The position numbers were made by a program, and so were the translations under genes. Below are positions 1 through 5,099 of a DNA stretch of 5,099 nucleotides, piece after piece. The DNA is from Burkholderiales bacterium (GTDB taxonomy: Bacteria > Pseudomonadota > Gammaproteobacteria > Burkholderiales > Burkholderiaceae_C), in the NCBI GenBank assembly GCA_947450745.1, contig CANFYD010000327.1, positions 1-5,099 of the forward strand, read 5' to 3'. The notes below the pieces were generated by a model. It ran no database searches. It was not told the origin of the DNA and saw only the letters and a program-made list of their open reading frames with translations. How positions within the stretch are numbered: the stretch's first letter is position 1; the number at the start of each line of letters is the position of its first letter.

Positions 1-15
1 ATCTAACGCAGCAAG

Positions 16-59
16 CGCCCTAGCGCAGCCGTCCAAGGACGCTGCGCTAGGGCGTTTTT
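16..59 (+). terminator. Rho-independent terminator, plus-strand orientation
   Basis: A perfect 14-bp inverted repeat (CGCCCTAGCGCAGC at 16-29, its complement at 41-54) encloses an 11-nt centre that can pair further (GTC/GAC around CAAG). TTTTT follows at 55-59 on the plus strand, the classic intrinsic terminator layout for a transcript arriving from the left. On the minus strand the kup stop codon lies directly upstream of the hairpin, but the bases after the stem (CTTGCTGCG) are not a T-tract. It would therefore be at best a weak terminator or 3'-end stabiliser for kup. The inference is a convergent plus-strand gene ending just outside, or within the first bases of, the window. Confidence 0.85.
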
Positions 60-1972
60 CAAATCTGCACCCGCGTGCCCAGTTCCACCACCGCGTTGTC
101 CGGCAAGCAGAAAAACTCGGCCACCCCGCCGGCATTGCGGCTCATGGTTGCAAACATGCGCTCGCGCCAATCGGCCATGCCGCTGCCCGGCATCGGTACG
201 ACCGTCTCGCGGCTCAGGAAATAACTGGTCTCGAAGGTCGGAATGCGCAGGCCCTTGGCTTCGCATTGGCTCAGCGCTTTGGGTACATCGGGCTGATCCA
301 TGAAGCCGTAATGCAGGCTGACGCGCCAGAACGCCGGTGCCAATTGCTGCAGCGTGATGCGATCCGACTCGGCCACCCAGGGAATCTCCTCGAACTTCAC
401 CGTCAGGATCACGTTCGTCTCGTGCAGCACCTGGTTGTGCTTGAGGTTGTGCAGCAGCGCTTGCGGCACGGTGTCCGGGTTGGCCACCGCATAAACCGCC
501 GTGCGGAAGGCTCGGTTGGCACCGCTGTTGCTCAGGCTCTCGATGAACGGGGCCAGCTCCAGGCCGTCGCGCCGGATGCTGGTCATCAACAGCTCGCGGC
601 CACGCGCCCAAGTGCTCATCAGCAAAAACAGCAGTAAACCCAGCGCCAGCGGGAACCAGCCGCCATCAAGGAACTTGATCGCGCAACCGGCCACAAGCAG
701 CAGGTCAAAAGCCAGGAAGAACAGCGTGGCAGCGATGGCCAGCGGGGCCGGCAGCTTCCAGCCATCGCGCACCACGAAGAAGGTCAGCACGGTGGTGATC
801 ATCATCGTCAGCGTCACCGCGATGCCATAAGCCCCGGCCAGCGCCGACGAGCTGCCAAACAACAGCACGGCCGCCACCACACCCACCAGCAGCGCCCAGT
901 TGACGGCCGGCAGATAGATCTGCCCGACCTCGCGCGCCGAGGTGTAGCGCACCGTCATGCGCGGCAGAAAGCCCAGTTGAATGGCCTGCTTGGTCATTGA
1001 AAACGCACCCGAAATCACCGCTTGCGAGGCGATCACGGCGGCCATCGCGGCCAGCACCACGGCAGGCAGCAGCAGGCTGTCCGGAAAGAGGCGGTAGAAC
1101 GGGTTTTCAATCGCGGTGGGGTCGCCCATCAACAAAGCGCCCTGCCCCATGTAGTTGAGCACCAGCGACGGGAACACCAGCACCGTCCAGGCGAGCCGGA
1201 TCGGCTTGGCACCGAAGTGGCCCATGTCGGCGTACAGCGCCTCGGCACCGGTCAGAGCCAGCACGATGGCACCGACGGCGGCAAACACATGCCAGCCGCG
1301 CTCGGTCAGGAAATGCCAGGCGTTGACCGGGTTCAGCGCGGCCAGAATCTGCGGCTGCTGCTGGATGTGCATGAAGCCGATCACGGCCAGAGTGACAAAC
1401 CACAGCACGATGATCGGCCCGAACACCTTGCCGACTGCCTGCGTGCCGTAGCGCTGAATCATGAACAGGCCGAGCAGCACCGCCAGCGAGATCGGCAGCA
1501 CATAGGGCTGCAGCGTCGGCGTGATGATCTCCAGGCCCTCGATCGCACCCATCACCGAAATCGCCGGGGTGATGACGCTATCCCCATAAAACAGCGTGGC
1601 CCCGAACACGCCCAGCAAGAGCAGGAATTTGCGCAGCACCGGCTTGGCGCCGACCGCTCGGGTCGCCAGCGCCGTCAGGGCCAGGCCGCCGCCTTCGCCG
1701 CGATTGTCGGCACGCAAAATCAGAATCACATATTTCAGCGTCACCACCAGCATCAACGCCCAGATGATGGCGGAGATGGCCCCGATCAGATTGGCCGGGT
1801 TGAGCGCCACGCCGGTGGCCGGCAGGAAAATTTCCTTGACGGTGTAGAGCGGGCTGGTGCCGATGTCACCGTAAACCACACCGATGGCACCGAGCGTCAA
1901 AGCGCTCAGCCCCTGGCGGGCCGGATGGCCGGGCAACGCGCCCGGGGCTGTGGTTGAAGCGGCTGATGACAT
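59..1972 (-). CDS. kup: Kup-family low-affinity potassium uptake transporter
   Basis: The product is a 637-residue inner-membrane K+ importer of the KUP/HAK/KT family, believed to work as a K+/H+ symporter. E. coli Kup has 622 residues, so this copy is complete. The family signature GDIGTSPLY is at 35-43, RADNRGEGGG at 87-96, YGDSVITPAISV at 129-140 and EALYADMGHFG at 244-254. By alignment from memory, D36, D131 and E244 match E. coli D23, E116 and E229, acidic residues reported to matter for transport; the second is a conservative E-to-D change. About twelve hydrophobic segments fill the first ~460 residues, followed by a soluble C-terminal domain with NLKHNQVLHE and the usual ending VELGTRVQI. 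Residues 1-20 are an Ala/Pro/Thr-rich extension. ATG at 1972 is the only sensible start, yet no clear Shine-Dalgarno precedes it. It lies 122 bp after the Mrr-like gene, so it may have its own promoter, though I could not identify one. Confidence 0.97.
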   Translation of the reverse strand: MSSAASTTAPGALPGHPARQGLSALTLGAIGVVYGDIGTSPLYTVKEIFLPATGVALNPANLIGAISAIIWALMLVVTLKYVILILRADNRGEGGGLALTALATRAVGAKPVLRKFLLLLGVFGATLFYGDSVITPAISVMGAIEGLEIITPTLQPYVLPISLAVLLGLFMIQRYGTQAVGKVFGPIIVLWFVTLAVIGFMHIQQQPQILAALNPVNAWHFLTERGWHVFAAVGAIVLALTGAEALYADMGHFGAKPIRLAWTVLVFPSLVLNYMGQGALLMGDPTAIENPFYRLFPDSLLLPAVVLAAMAAVIASQAVISGAFSMTKQAIQLGFLPRMTVRYTSAREVGQIYLPAVNWALLVGVVAAVLLFGSSSALAGAYGIAVTLTMMITTVLTFFVVRDGWKLPAPLAIAATLFFLAFDLLLVAGCAIKFLDGGWFPLALGLLLFLLMSTWARGRELLMTSIRRDGLELAPFIESLSNSGANRAFRTAVYAVANPDTVPQALLHNLKHNQVLHETNVILTVKFEEIPWVAESDRITLQQLAPAFWRVSLHYGFMDQPDVPKALSQCEAKGLRIPTFETSYFLSRETVVPMPGSGMADWRERMFATMSRNAGGVAEFFCLPDNAVVELGTRVQI

Positions 1973-2094
1973 GGCGGCAAGCAGAAAGTAGCTGAGCGGC
2001 GATCATGCGCGAGGCTGCATCAGGAAGGCATAAGTGTTGCCGACGCCAGCCTCGGTTCTGGCGGGGCGCGCCTTACGCTGCCGCGCCGTCGCCC

Positions 2095-2694
2095 TCAAGC
2101 CTGGGCAGCGGCCAACACCGGCCGCAGCCACTGCGCCAACTCCGCGCCCTGGAGCAAGCGGATCTGCTGGGCCGCCGCGTACTGCCGGGCTTGCTCGGTG
2201 ACGCCGCCCAGCGTGATGAAAATGCTGCCATCGGCCTGCCGGGCCCGGCTGGCGGCGGCGAAGCTCTGCAACACGTCAAGGCCTTGGCGGGCGGCTTTCC
2301 AGCGCTTGGCGCTGACCAACGTGATGCGGCCGAGCTTGTCGTGCAGCTCGAAATCGGCCGACGCCGCTTTCAGGCCGATCAAGTGCTGCACTTCGAAGCC
2401 TTCGCGGCTGTAGGCCTGGGCCACGGCGGCCGAGAAATCACGCCACGACATGGCGCCCACCTGCTCCAGCGTCGCGGCCACATGCGTGCTGCTCGGGGCC
2501 TTGAACTGCCGCCACGCCGCCATCGAACCGACCACAACAAAAGACAGGCTGCCGAGCGGCCCGGCCCACCGGAACTCGGTCGGCAGCAAGGCCATGCCGA
2601 CTGCGCTGATGGCCAGAGCCACCACAAAGCTGATCCACCAAGGCGAGCGCAATAGCAGCGCAAATATCGACTTTTCAGCCAGTTTGAATTTCAT
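2095..2694 (-). CDS. Membrane-anchored Mrr-like restriction endonuclease-fold protein
   Basis: The 199-residue product has two predicted membrane helices (about 18-37 and 44-61) and then a soluble C-terminal domain (about 80-195) resembling the Mrr_cat nuclease fold. Visible family features are the helix W84-F87-V91-Y95-R97-G99-F100, then A113-D114 (the usual metal-binding Asp position), a strand ending V127-S-A-K130-R-W, a predicted beta strand SIFITLGG at 157-164 with T166-A169-A173, and a final L180-G183-L186-L190. The lysine is kept, but the Gln/Glu two residues before it in active Mrr enzymes (QxK) is Ser128, so cleavage activity is uncertain. ATG at 2694 is chosen because TGGG lies 7 nt before it and GGAAG 12 nt before it. 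The in-frame ATG at 2706 abuts GGAAG with no spacer, and a TTG at 2742 is possible but unsupported. No methyltransferase or other restriction-modification gene is nearby, so a defence role is not shown. Confidence 0.75.
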   Translation of the reverse strand: MKFKLAEKSIFALLLRSPWWISFVVALAISAVGMALLPTEFRWAGPLGSLSFVVVGSMAAWRQFKAPSSTHVAATLEQVGAMSWRDFSAAVAQAYSREGFEVQHLIGLKAASADFELHDKLGRITLVSAKRWKAARQGLDVLQSFAAASRARQADGSIFITLGGVTEQARQYAAAQQIRLLQGAELAQWLRPVLAAAQA

Positions 2695-2810
2695 AGACTT
2701 ACCCATCTTCCATTCGGGTCGCGGTCGGAACGGAGCGTCCAAACCCGCCCGAACTGTATCGTCCTGCGGCCTAGGAGCCTGGGCGGCAGAAGGATCGGCG
2801 GCTGGCAGCC

Positions 2811-2842
2811 GTCAGCCCGTCAGCCCGCCGACCCGTCACCCC
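2811..2842. repeat. Short 8-bp tandem repeat over the Lon-domain gene's stop codon
   Basis: Four consecutive 8-mers can be read on the plus strand: GTCAGCCC (2811-2818), GTCAGCCC (2819-2826), GCCGACCC (2827-2834) and GTCACCCC (2835-2842). Two are exact and two are degenerate. The last covers the TGA stop of the Lon-domain gene at 2836-2838. On the coding strand a second in-frame TGA appears eight codons later (2812-2814) inside the first unit. This is probably slippage-derived sequence at a gene end. It has no T-tract and is not an obvious terminator. Confidence 0.5.
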
Positions 2843-3552
2843 GGCAGAGCAAAACCCATTTGCCCCAGCGTGTCGGCGACCAGTTCGAGGCGCAGCAGCG
2901 GGCTGTCCAGCGCCATGAAGCGGTGCTTCAGAGCCGGGTTCAGCGGCAACATCTCGCACCAGCGGTTGGCGAGCCAGCCGCAGTCATCCCACTGATAAGG
3001 CTGCAGCAGCGGCATTTCGCCATCGGCTTGCGGCGGGCTCTGGTTGAGGCTGTGCTCGATATTGCTGACCACATGCTGCAACGCTGCGCGGGTGAACGCC
3101 AGATCAATCGGCACCTGCACCGGTGCGTCAGGCTCGATCAACTCCACATCACCGACCCACAAGCCGAACTTCTGCTGCGCGCTGCGCAGAATGCGAAAGC
3201 GCTGCGTGCCGACGCAGCGGATCACCATCAAGCCCGGCTGCGGCCGCTGCAGGTCGTCGATGCGGGCCAGCGTGCCGACCGGGAAGAACGCTTCATGCGC
3301 AAAACCGTCGCCGCTCGGCGCGTCGTTGCTGCCGGTTTTGGCACTCGTGTCGCGCCGGCGCACCTCGCTGCCTTCGCTCAAGCAGACCACGCCGAACGGC
3401 TGCCCGGCCTCGTGGCAGCGCCGGATCATGTCGAGGTAGCGCACCTCGAAGATGTTCATCGGCAGCAGGCCGCCCGGGAACAGCACGCTTTGCAAGGGAA
3501 ACAAAGGCAGTTGCAGCAGCTGCTGCGGTGACGAGGGCGTGGAGGTATTCAT
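2836..3552 (-). CDS. Lon N-terminal (substrate-binding) domain protein
   Basis: A 238-residue cytoplasmic protein of the LON substrate-binding domain family (the N-terminal domain of Lon protease standing alone). Diagnostic parts are LPLFPLQSVLFPGG at 15-28 and LPMNIFEVRYLDMI at 30-43, a GVVCL strand at 54-58, FPVGTLARI at 90-98, and a helical C-terminal half. No AAA+ ATPase motifs or Ser-Lys protease dyad are present, and the length fits the stand-alone family, so this is not truncated Lon. Such proteins are common in proteobacteria, with no well-established function; a role in protein quality control is only inferred from the domain. Residues about 61-88 are polar (RRRD, KTGSND) and look like a loop insertion between strands. 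The ATG at 3552 is supported by AGGA 7 nt upstream. It follows the thioredoxin-fold gene by 62 bp with no terminator seen, so co-transcription is plausible. Confidence 0.9.
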   Translation of the reverse strand: MNTSTPSSPQQLLQLPLFPLQSVLFPGGLLPMNIFEVRYLDMIRRCHEAGQPFGVVCLSEGSEVRRRDTSAKTGSNDAPSGDGFAHEAFFPVGTLARIDDLQRPQPGLMVIRCVGTQRFRILRSAQQKFGLWVGDVELIEPDAPVQVPIDLAFTRAALQHVVSNIEHSLNQSPPQADGEMPLLQPYQWDDCGWLANRWCEMLPLNPALKHRFMALDSPLLRLELVADTLGQMGFALPG

Positions 3553-3559
3553 GCCGGAA

Positions 3560-3563
3560 TCCT
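3560..3563 (-). promoter_or_regulatory. Ribosome binding site of the Lon-domain gene
   Basis: AGGA on the minus strand (TCCT on plus), within TTTAGGA, ends 7 nt before the ATG at 3552. It is the clearest Shine-Dalgarno in the window and fixes that start. Confidence 0.7.
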
Positions 3564-3614
3564 AAAGGCGCGGGCTTTCCCCTGTCTTGTCGTGGCCCTT
3601 GCCGGGCTGCTGGC

Positions 3615-4007
3615 TCAGGCCGGCGTAAAACGCTGCTGCAGGTAGGCCTTGATCTTGCCGGAGTCGTACAACCACTGGCTGTTACCGGCGGCGTCGGTGA
3701 TCTTCAGGCAGGGCACCTTGAGTCGGCCGCCCTGGCTGGACAGTTCGTCCCGCGCGGGGCCGGCGGCTTGCGCGTCTTGGCGCTGGATCGGCAGCGACAA
3801 ACGGCGCATTTCCTGCCTCACCTTCATGCAAAAGGGGCAGGTCTTGTAGTGATACAGCACCAGGCTGCGGCATTCCTGATCGACGGCGGCTTGCTGCGCC
3901 GGCAAGCGCTGCAAGCCGCTCGGCCGGGTCAACCATTCCCACAGCAGCAGCGGCGGCCCGAGCAGCACGCGCAGGGTTTTGAAGAAGCTTCGGACGATCG
4001 ATTTCAT
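3615..4007 (-). CDS. Glutaredoxin / GST N-terminal-like thioredoxin-fold protein
   Basis: The product is a 130-residue thioredoxin-fold protein. The redox motif C57-P-F-C60 sits in Y-H-Y-K-T-C-P-F-C, typical of glutaredoxins. The cis-proline loop is K97-V-P99, and L113-Y-D-S-G-K-I119 matches the glutathione-binding (E/D)S..I motif of GST N-terminal and GrxB-type domains. It probably reduces disulfides or glutathione mixed disulfides, but the substrate is unknown. Before the domain lies a hydrophobic segment at about 12-26 (LRVLLGPPLLLWEWL) after basic residues, which could be a membrane anchor or amphipathic helix. Cys100, just after the cis-Pro, and Cys46 are extra cysteines. ATG at 4007 is preferred: the upstream in-frame ATG at 4100 would overlap kdpE by 29 bp and add 31 residues unlike the family. 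No good Shine-Dalgarno is visible before either. It lies 64 bp after kdpE, possibly in the same transcript, though a functional link to K+ control is not shown. Confidence 0.85.
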   Translation of the reverse strand: MKSIVRSFFKTLRVLLGPPLLLWEWLTRPSGLQRLPAQQAAVDQECRSLVLYHYKTCPFCMKVRQEMRRLSLPIQRQDAQAAGPARDELSSQGGRLKVPCLKITDAAGNSQWLYDSGKIKAYLQQRFTPA

Positions 4008-4031
4008 GGCGGAAACGGGAAGTTGAATGGG

Positions 4032-4057
4032 GCGACAAGGTGCAAATTCATTGTCGC
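4032..4057. repeat. 7-bp inverted repeat between kdpE and the thioredoxin-fold gene
   Basis: GCGACAA (4032-4038) and TTGTCGC (4051-4057) are exact complements around a 12-nt AT-richer centre. It lies in the 64-bp gap after kdpE, 24 bp before the downstream start. No T-tract follows on the minus strand, so it is not a standard terminator. It could be an operator-like dyad, an mRNA hairpin, or chance. Confidence 0.35.
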
Positions 4058-4071
4058 TCAGCGGCCAAGCG

Positions 4072-4770
4072 TCATTCCCTACCCTCCAGCCGATAGCCAA
4101 CGCCCGGCTCGGTCAGCAAGCGCTGCGGGTCGGCCGGTTCGCGCTCCAGCTTGGCGCGCAACTGCGCCATGTAGAGCCGCAGATAGTGGGTGTGGGCGGT
4201 GAATTCCGGGCCCCAGACGTCGCTCAGCAGGGCGCGGTGCGTGACCACCTGACCGGCGCTGCGCACCAGCCGCGCCAACAGCTTGAATTCGGTCGGCGTC
4301 AGGTGCACTTCCACGCCTTCCAGGCTGACGCGATGCGCGGCCAGGTCGACCCGCAAGCCTTGCTGCTCGTAACGCGTCAGGGCGGCCTGGGTGTGCACGC
4401 CACGGTGGCGCAGCGCCACCCGCATGCGGGCCAGCAACTCGCTGACGCTGAACGGTTTGACCAGATAGTCGTCGGCACCGGCGTCGAGCAAGCGCACCTT
4501 GTGGCCGTCTTGCTCGCGTGCCGAGATGACCAGCACCGGCGTCGTCTGTTGGGCGCGCCGCAGTTGCGCCAACAGCGTTTCGCCCTCGCCGTCGGGCAAG
4601 CCCAGGTCGAGCAGCAGCAGATCAATCGGCTGCGGCGCATGCCGCAGCAGCGCTTGCGCCTCGGCCAGGCTGGCAGCACTGTGGACTTGATAGCCTTCGA
4701 CGCGCAAGGCCTCGCACAGGATCAGCCGCAACTCGCGGTCGTCCTCGACCAGCAGCACTTGCAAACTCAT
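4072..4770 (-). CDS. kdpE: KdpE, OmpR/PhoB-family response regulator for K+ limitation
   Basis: A 232-residue cytoplasmic DNA-binding response regulator. The receiver domain (about 3-120) has the acidic pair E9/D10, the phospho-acceptor D55 in LLLLDLGLPDG (E. coli KdpE D52), S83 and K105 in the KPF motif. The winged-helix domain (about 135-229) carries HLTPTEFKLLA at 156-166, VWGPEF at 185-190 and HYLRLYMAQLRAKLE at 195-209, ending GVGYRL. These stretches follow E. coli KdpE closely and set it apart from PhoB or OmpR. When phosphorylated by KdpD it is expected to activate kdpFABC. Its ATG overlaps the kdpD stop (ATGA, 4770-4767), and only a weak CAGG precedes it, so translation is probably coupled to kdpD. 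All phosphorylation residues are intact. The assignment is firm; the target promoter is not in this window. Confidence 0.94.
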   Translation of the reverse strand: MSLQVLLVEDDRELRLILCEALRVEGYQVHSAASLAEAQALLRHAPQPIDLLLLDLGLPDGEGETLLAQLRRAQQTTPVLVISAREQDGHKVRLLDAGADDYLVKPFSVSELLARMRVALRHRGVHTQAALTRYEQQGLRVDLAAHRVSLEGVEVHLTPTEFKLLARLVRSAGQVVTHRALLSDVWGPEFTAHTHYLRLYMAQLRAKLEREPADPQRLLTEPGVGYRLEGRE

Positions 4771-5099
4771 GCGGCGGCCTGTTGGGGCGCTGGGTCGGGC
4801 GCTGGGTCAGCCGACGGGCCGGCTGACGGGGCCTCTGCCGGTTCGGGCTGCGGCTCGGGCTGCGGCGCACTCGCTTCCGGCAACCAACATTCGAAGCTGG
4901 CACCGCCGTGGCTGCGCGCCCGCACCCGCATGTCGCCGCCGTGGGCACGGGCAATCGCCCGGCAAGCGGCCAAGCCGACACCAGCGCCGCGCCGTGCGTC
5001 GGCATCGGGGCGTTCGCCCTGCACTTCGGCACCGCGCTGAAACACCTCAAAAATGCGCTCGCGCCAGGCCGGGGCGACGCCGGGGCCACGGTCGCGTAC
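4767..5099 (-). CDS. kdpD: KdpD sensor histidine kinase, C-terminal fragment
   Basis: This is the last 110 codons of a gene that enters from the right edge, so the start, KdpD/UspA-like domains, membrane helices and phospho-acceptor His lie outside. What remains is the end of the HATPase_c domain, numbered from the window edge: G1 box D3-R-G-P-G7, F-box F17-E-V-F-Q-R-G23, G2 box G38-A-G-V-G-L43, then CRAIARAHGGDM at 46-57 and a final strand SFECWLP at 68-74. The order and wording match KdpD kinases, and the overlapping downstream kdpE supports this. KdpD autophosphorylates and passes phosphate to KdpE when K+ is scarce. Unusually, the protein runs about 36 residues past the normal kinase end as a Pro/Ala/Glu-rich, probably disordered tail (75-110) coded partly by 12-bp tandem duplications. 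The stop TGA overlaps the kdpE ATG. Confidence 0.92.
   Translation of the reverse strand, partial: VRDRGPGVAPAWRERIFEVFQRGAEVQGERPDADARRGAGVGLAACRAIARAHGGDMRVRARSHGGASFECWLPEASAPQPEPQPEPAEAPSAGPSADPAPDPAPQQAAA
4785..4808. repeat. 12-bp perfect tandem duplication in the kdpD 3' end
   Basis: GGGCGCTGGGTC occurs twice back to back (4785-4796, 4797-4808). The 12-bp unit keeps the reading frame and encodes alternating Asp-Pro-Ala-Pro residues in the KdpD tail. Confidence 0.75.
4806..4827. repeat. 8-bp inverted repeat inside the kdpD tail
   Basis: GTCAGCCG (4806-4813) and CGGCTGAC (4820-4827) are exact complements with a 6-nt loop. The dyad ends 35 bp before the kdpE start. It could form a GC-rich mRNA hairpin just upstream of the coupled start, but no T-tract follows it. 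It may simply result from repetitive, GC-rich coding sequence. Confidence 0.4.
4843..4866. repeat. Second 12-bp perfect tandem duplication in the kdpD 3' end
   Basis: TCGGGCTGCGGC occurs twice back to back (4843-4854, 4855-4866). It encodes the Pro-Gln-Pro-Glu repeat of the KdpD tail in frame. Its sequence differs from the unit at 4785-4808. Confidence 0.75.

Noticed and set aside
1022..1957. A 311-codon open frame on the plus strand opposite kup
   Set aside because: It is rich in His, Gln, Arg and Asp with no recognisable motif, and lies wholly antisense to a firmly identified transporter gene. Such frames are common in GC-rich DNA.
2065..2072. GGCGCGCC palindrome upstream of kup
   Set aside because: An 8-bp GC palindrome is expected by chance in sequence of this composition, and it is not part of a larger dyad.
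1973..2094. Possible sigma-70 or sigma-54 promoter for kup
   Set aside because: A TATGCC-like box has no -35 at a suitable distance, and the TGGC...GC pair has the wrong spacing for sigma-54. A kup promoter may exist here, but I cannot point to it.
2800..2810. Small palindrome GGCT-GGC-AGCC as a terminator after the Lon-domain gene
   Set aside because: It has only four base pairs with a 3-nt loop and no T-tract on either strand.
2860..3531. A 223-codon open frame on the plus strand opposite the Lon-domain gene
   Set aside because: It is antisense to a gene with a clear family signature and a good ribosome-binding site, and its own product has no recognisable features.
3123..4202. A 359-codon open frame on the plus strand
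   Set aside because: It spans the antisense of the Lon-domain gene, the thioredoxin-fold gene and part of kdpE, with Arg/Ala/Ser-rich low-complexity content, so it is a compositional shadow.
4027..5040. A 337-codon open frame on the plus strand opposite kdpE and kdpD
   Set aside because: It has Gln/Ala/Arg-rich content and no domain signal. The opposite strand carries two well-conserved genes with an ATGA overlap.

Overview
The window is GC-rich and densely coding. Every gene I can support lies on the minus strand, so transcription runs right to left. Gene content, high GC at third codon positions and the style of the proteins suggest a betaproteobacterium, probably of the order Burkholderiales (Leptothrix/Rubrivivax/Comamonadaceae-like). 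That placement rests on recognition only; I ran no search.

Layout in transcription order: the 3' end of a KdpD-type sensor kinase gene (enters at the right edge, ends at 4767); kdpE, its response regulator (4770-4072, overlapping kdpD by ATGA); a small glutaredoxin/GST-N-like protein with a hydrophobic N-terminus (4007-3615); a Lon substrate-binding-domain protein (3552-2836); a membrane-anchored Mrr-like nuclease-fold protein (2694-2095); and kup, a full-length K+ transporter (1972-59). A strong hairpin with a T-tract on the plus strand sits just past the kup stop. It most likely ends a convergent plus-strand gene to the left of the window.

Potassium homeostasis links the two ends. KdpD/KdpE normally senses K+ limitation and turns on the high-affinity KdpFABC pump, whose genes would be expected upstream of kdpD, outside the window on the right. 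Kup is a constitutive-type, lower-affinity K+ importer. The three genes between them (redox, Lon-like, Mrr-like) have no evident role in K+ transport and may be there by chance.

Non-coding gaps are short: 64 bp (kdpE to the thioredoxin-fold gene, with a 7-bp inverted repeat), 62 bp, 141 bp (with an 8-bp tandem repeat) and 122 bp upstream of kup. I found no convincing sigma-70 promoter in any of them. I saw no tRNA, rRNA, CRISPR array, insertion sequence or prophage. This looks like ordinary chromosomal backbone. The more notable points are a proline-rich tail on KdpD built partly on 12-bp duplications, a degenerate nuclease motif in the Mrr-like protein, and the kdpDE-kup proximity. I do not see a clear new system.
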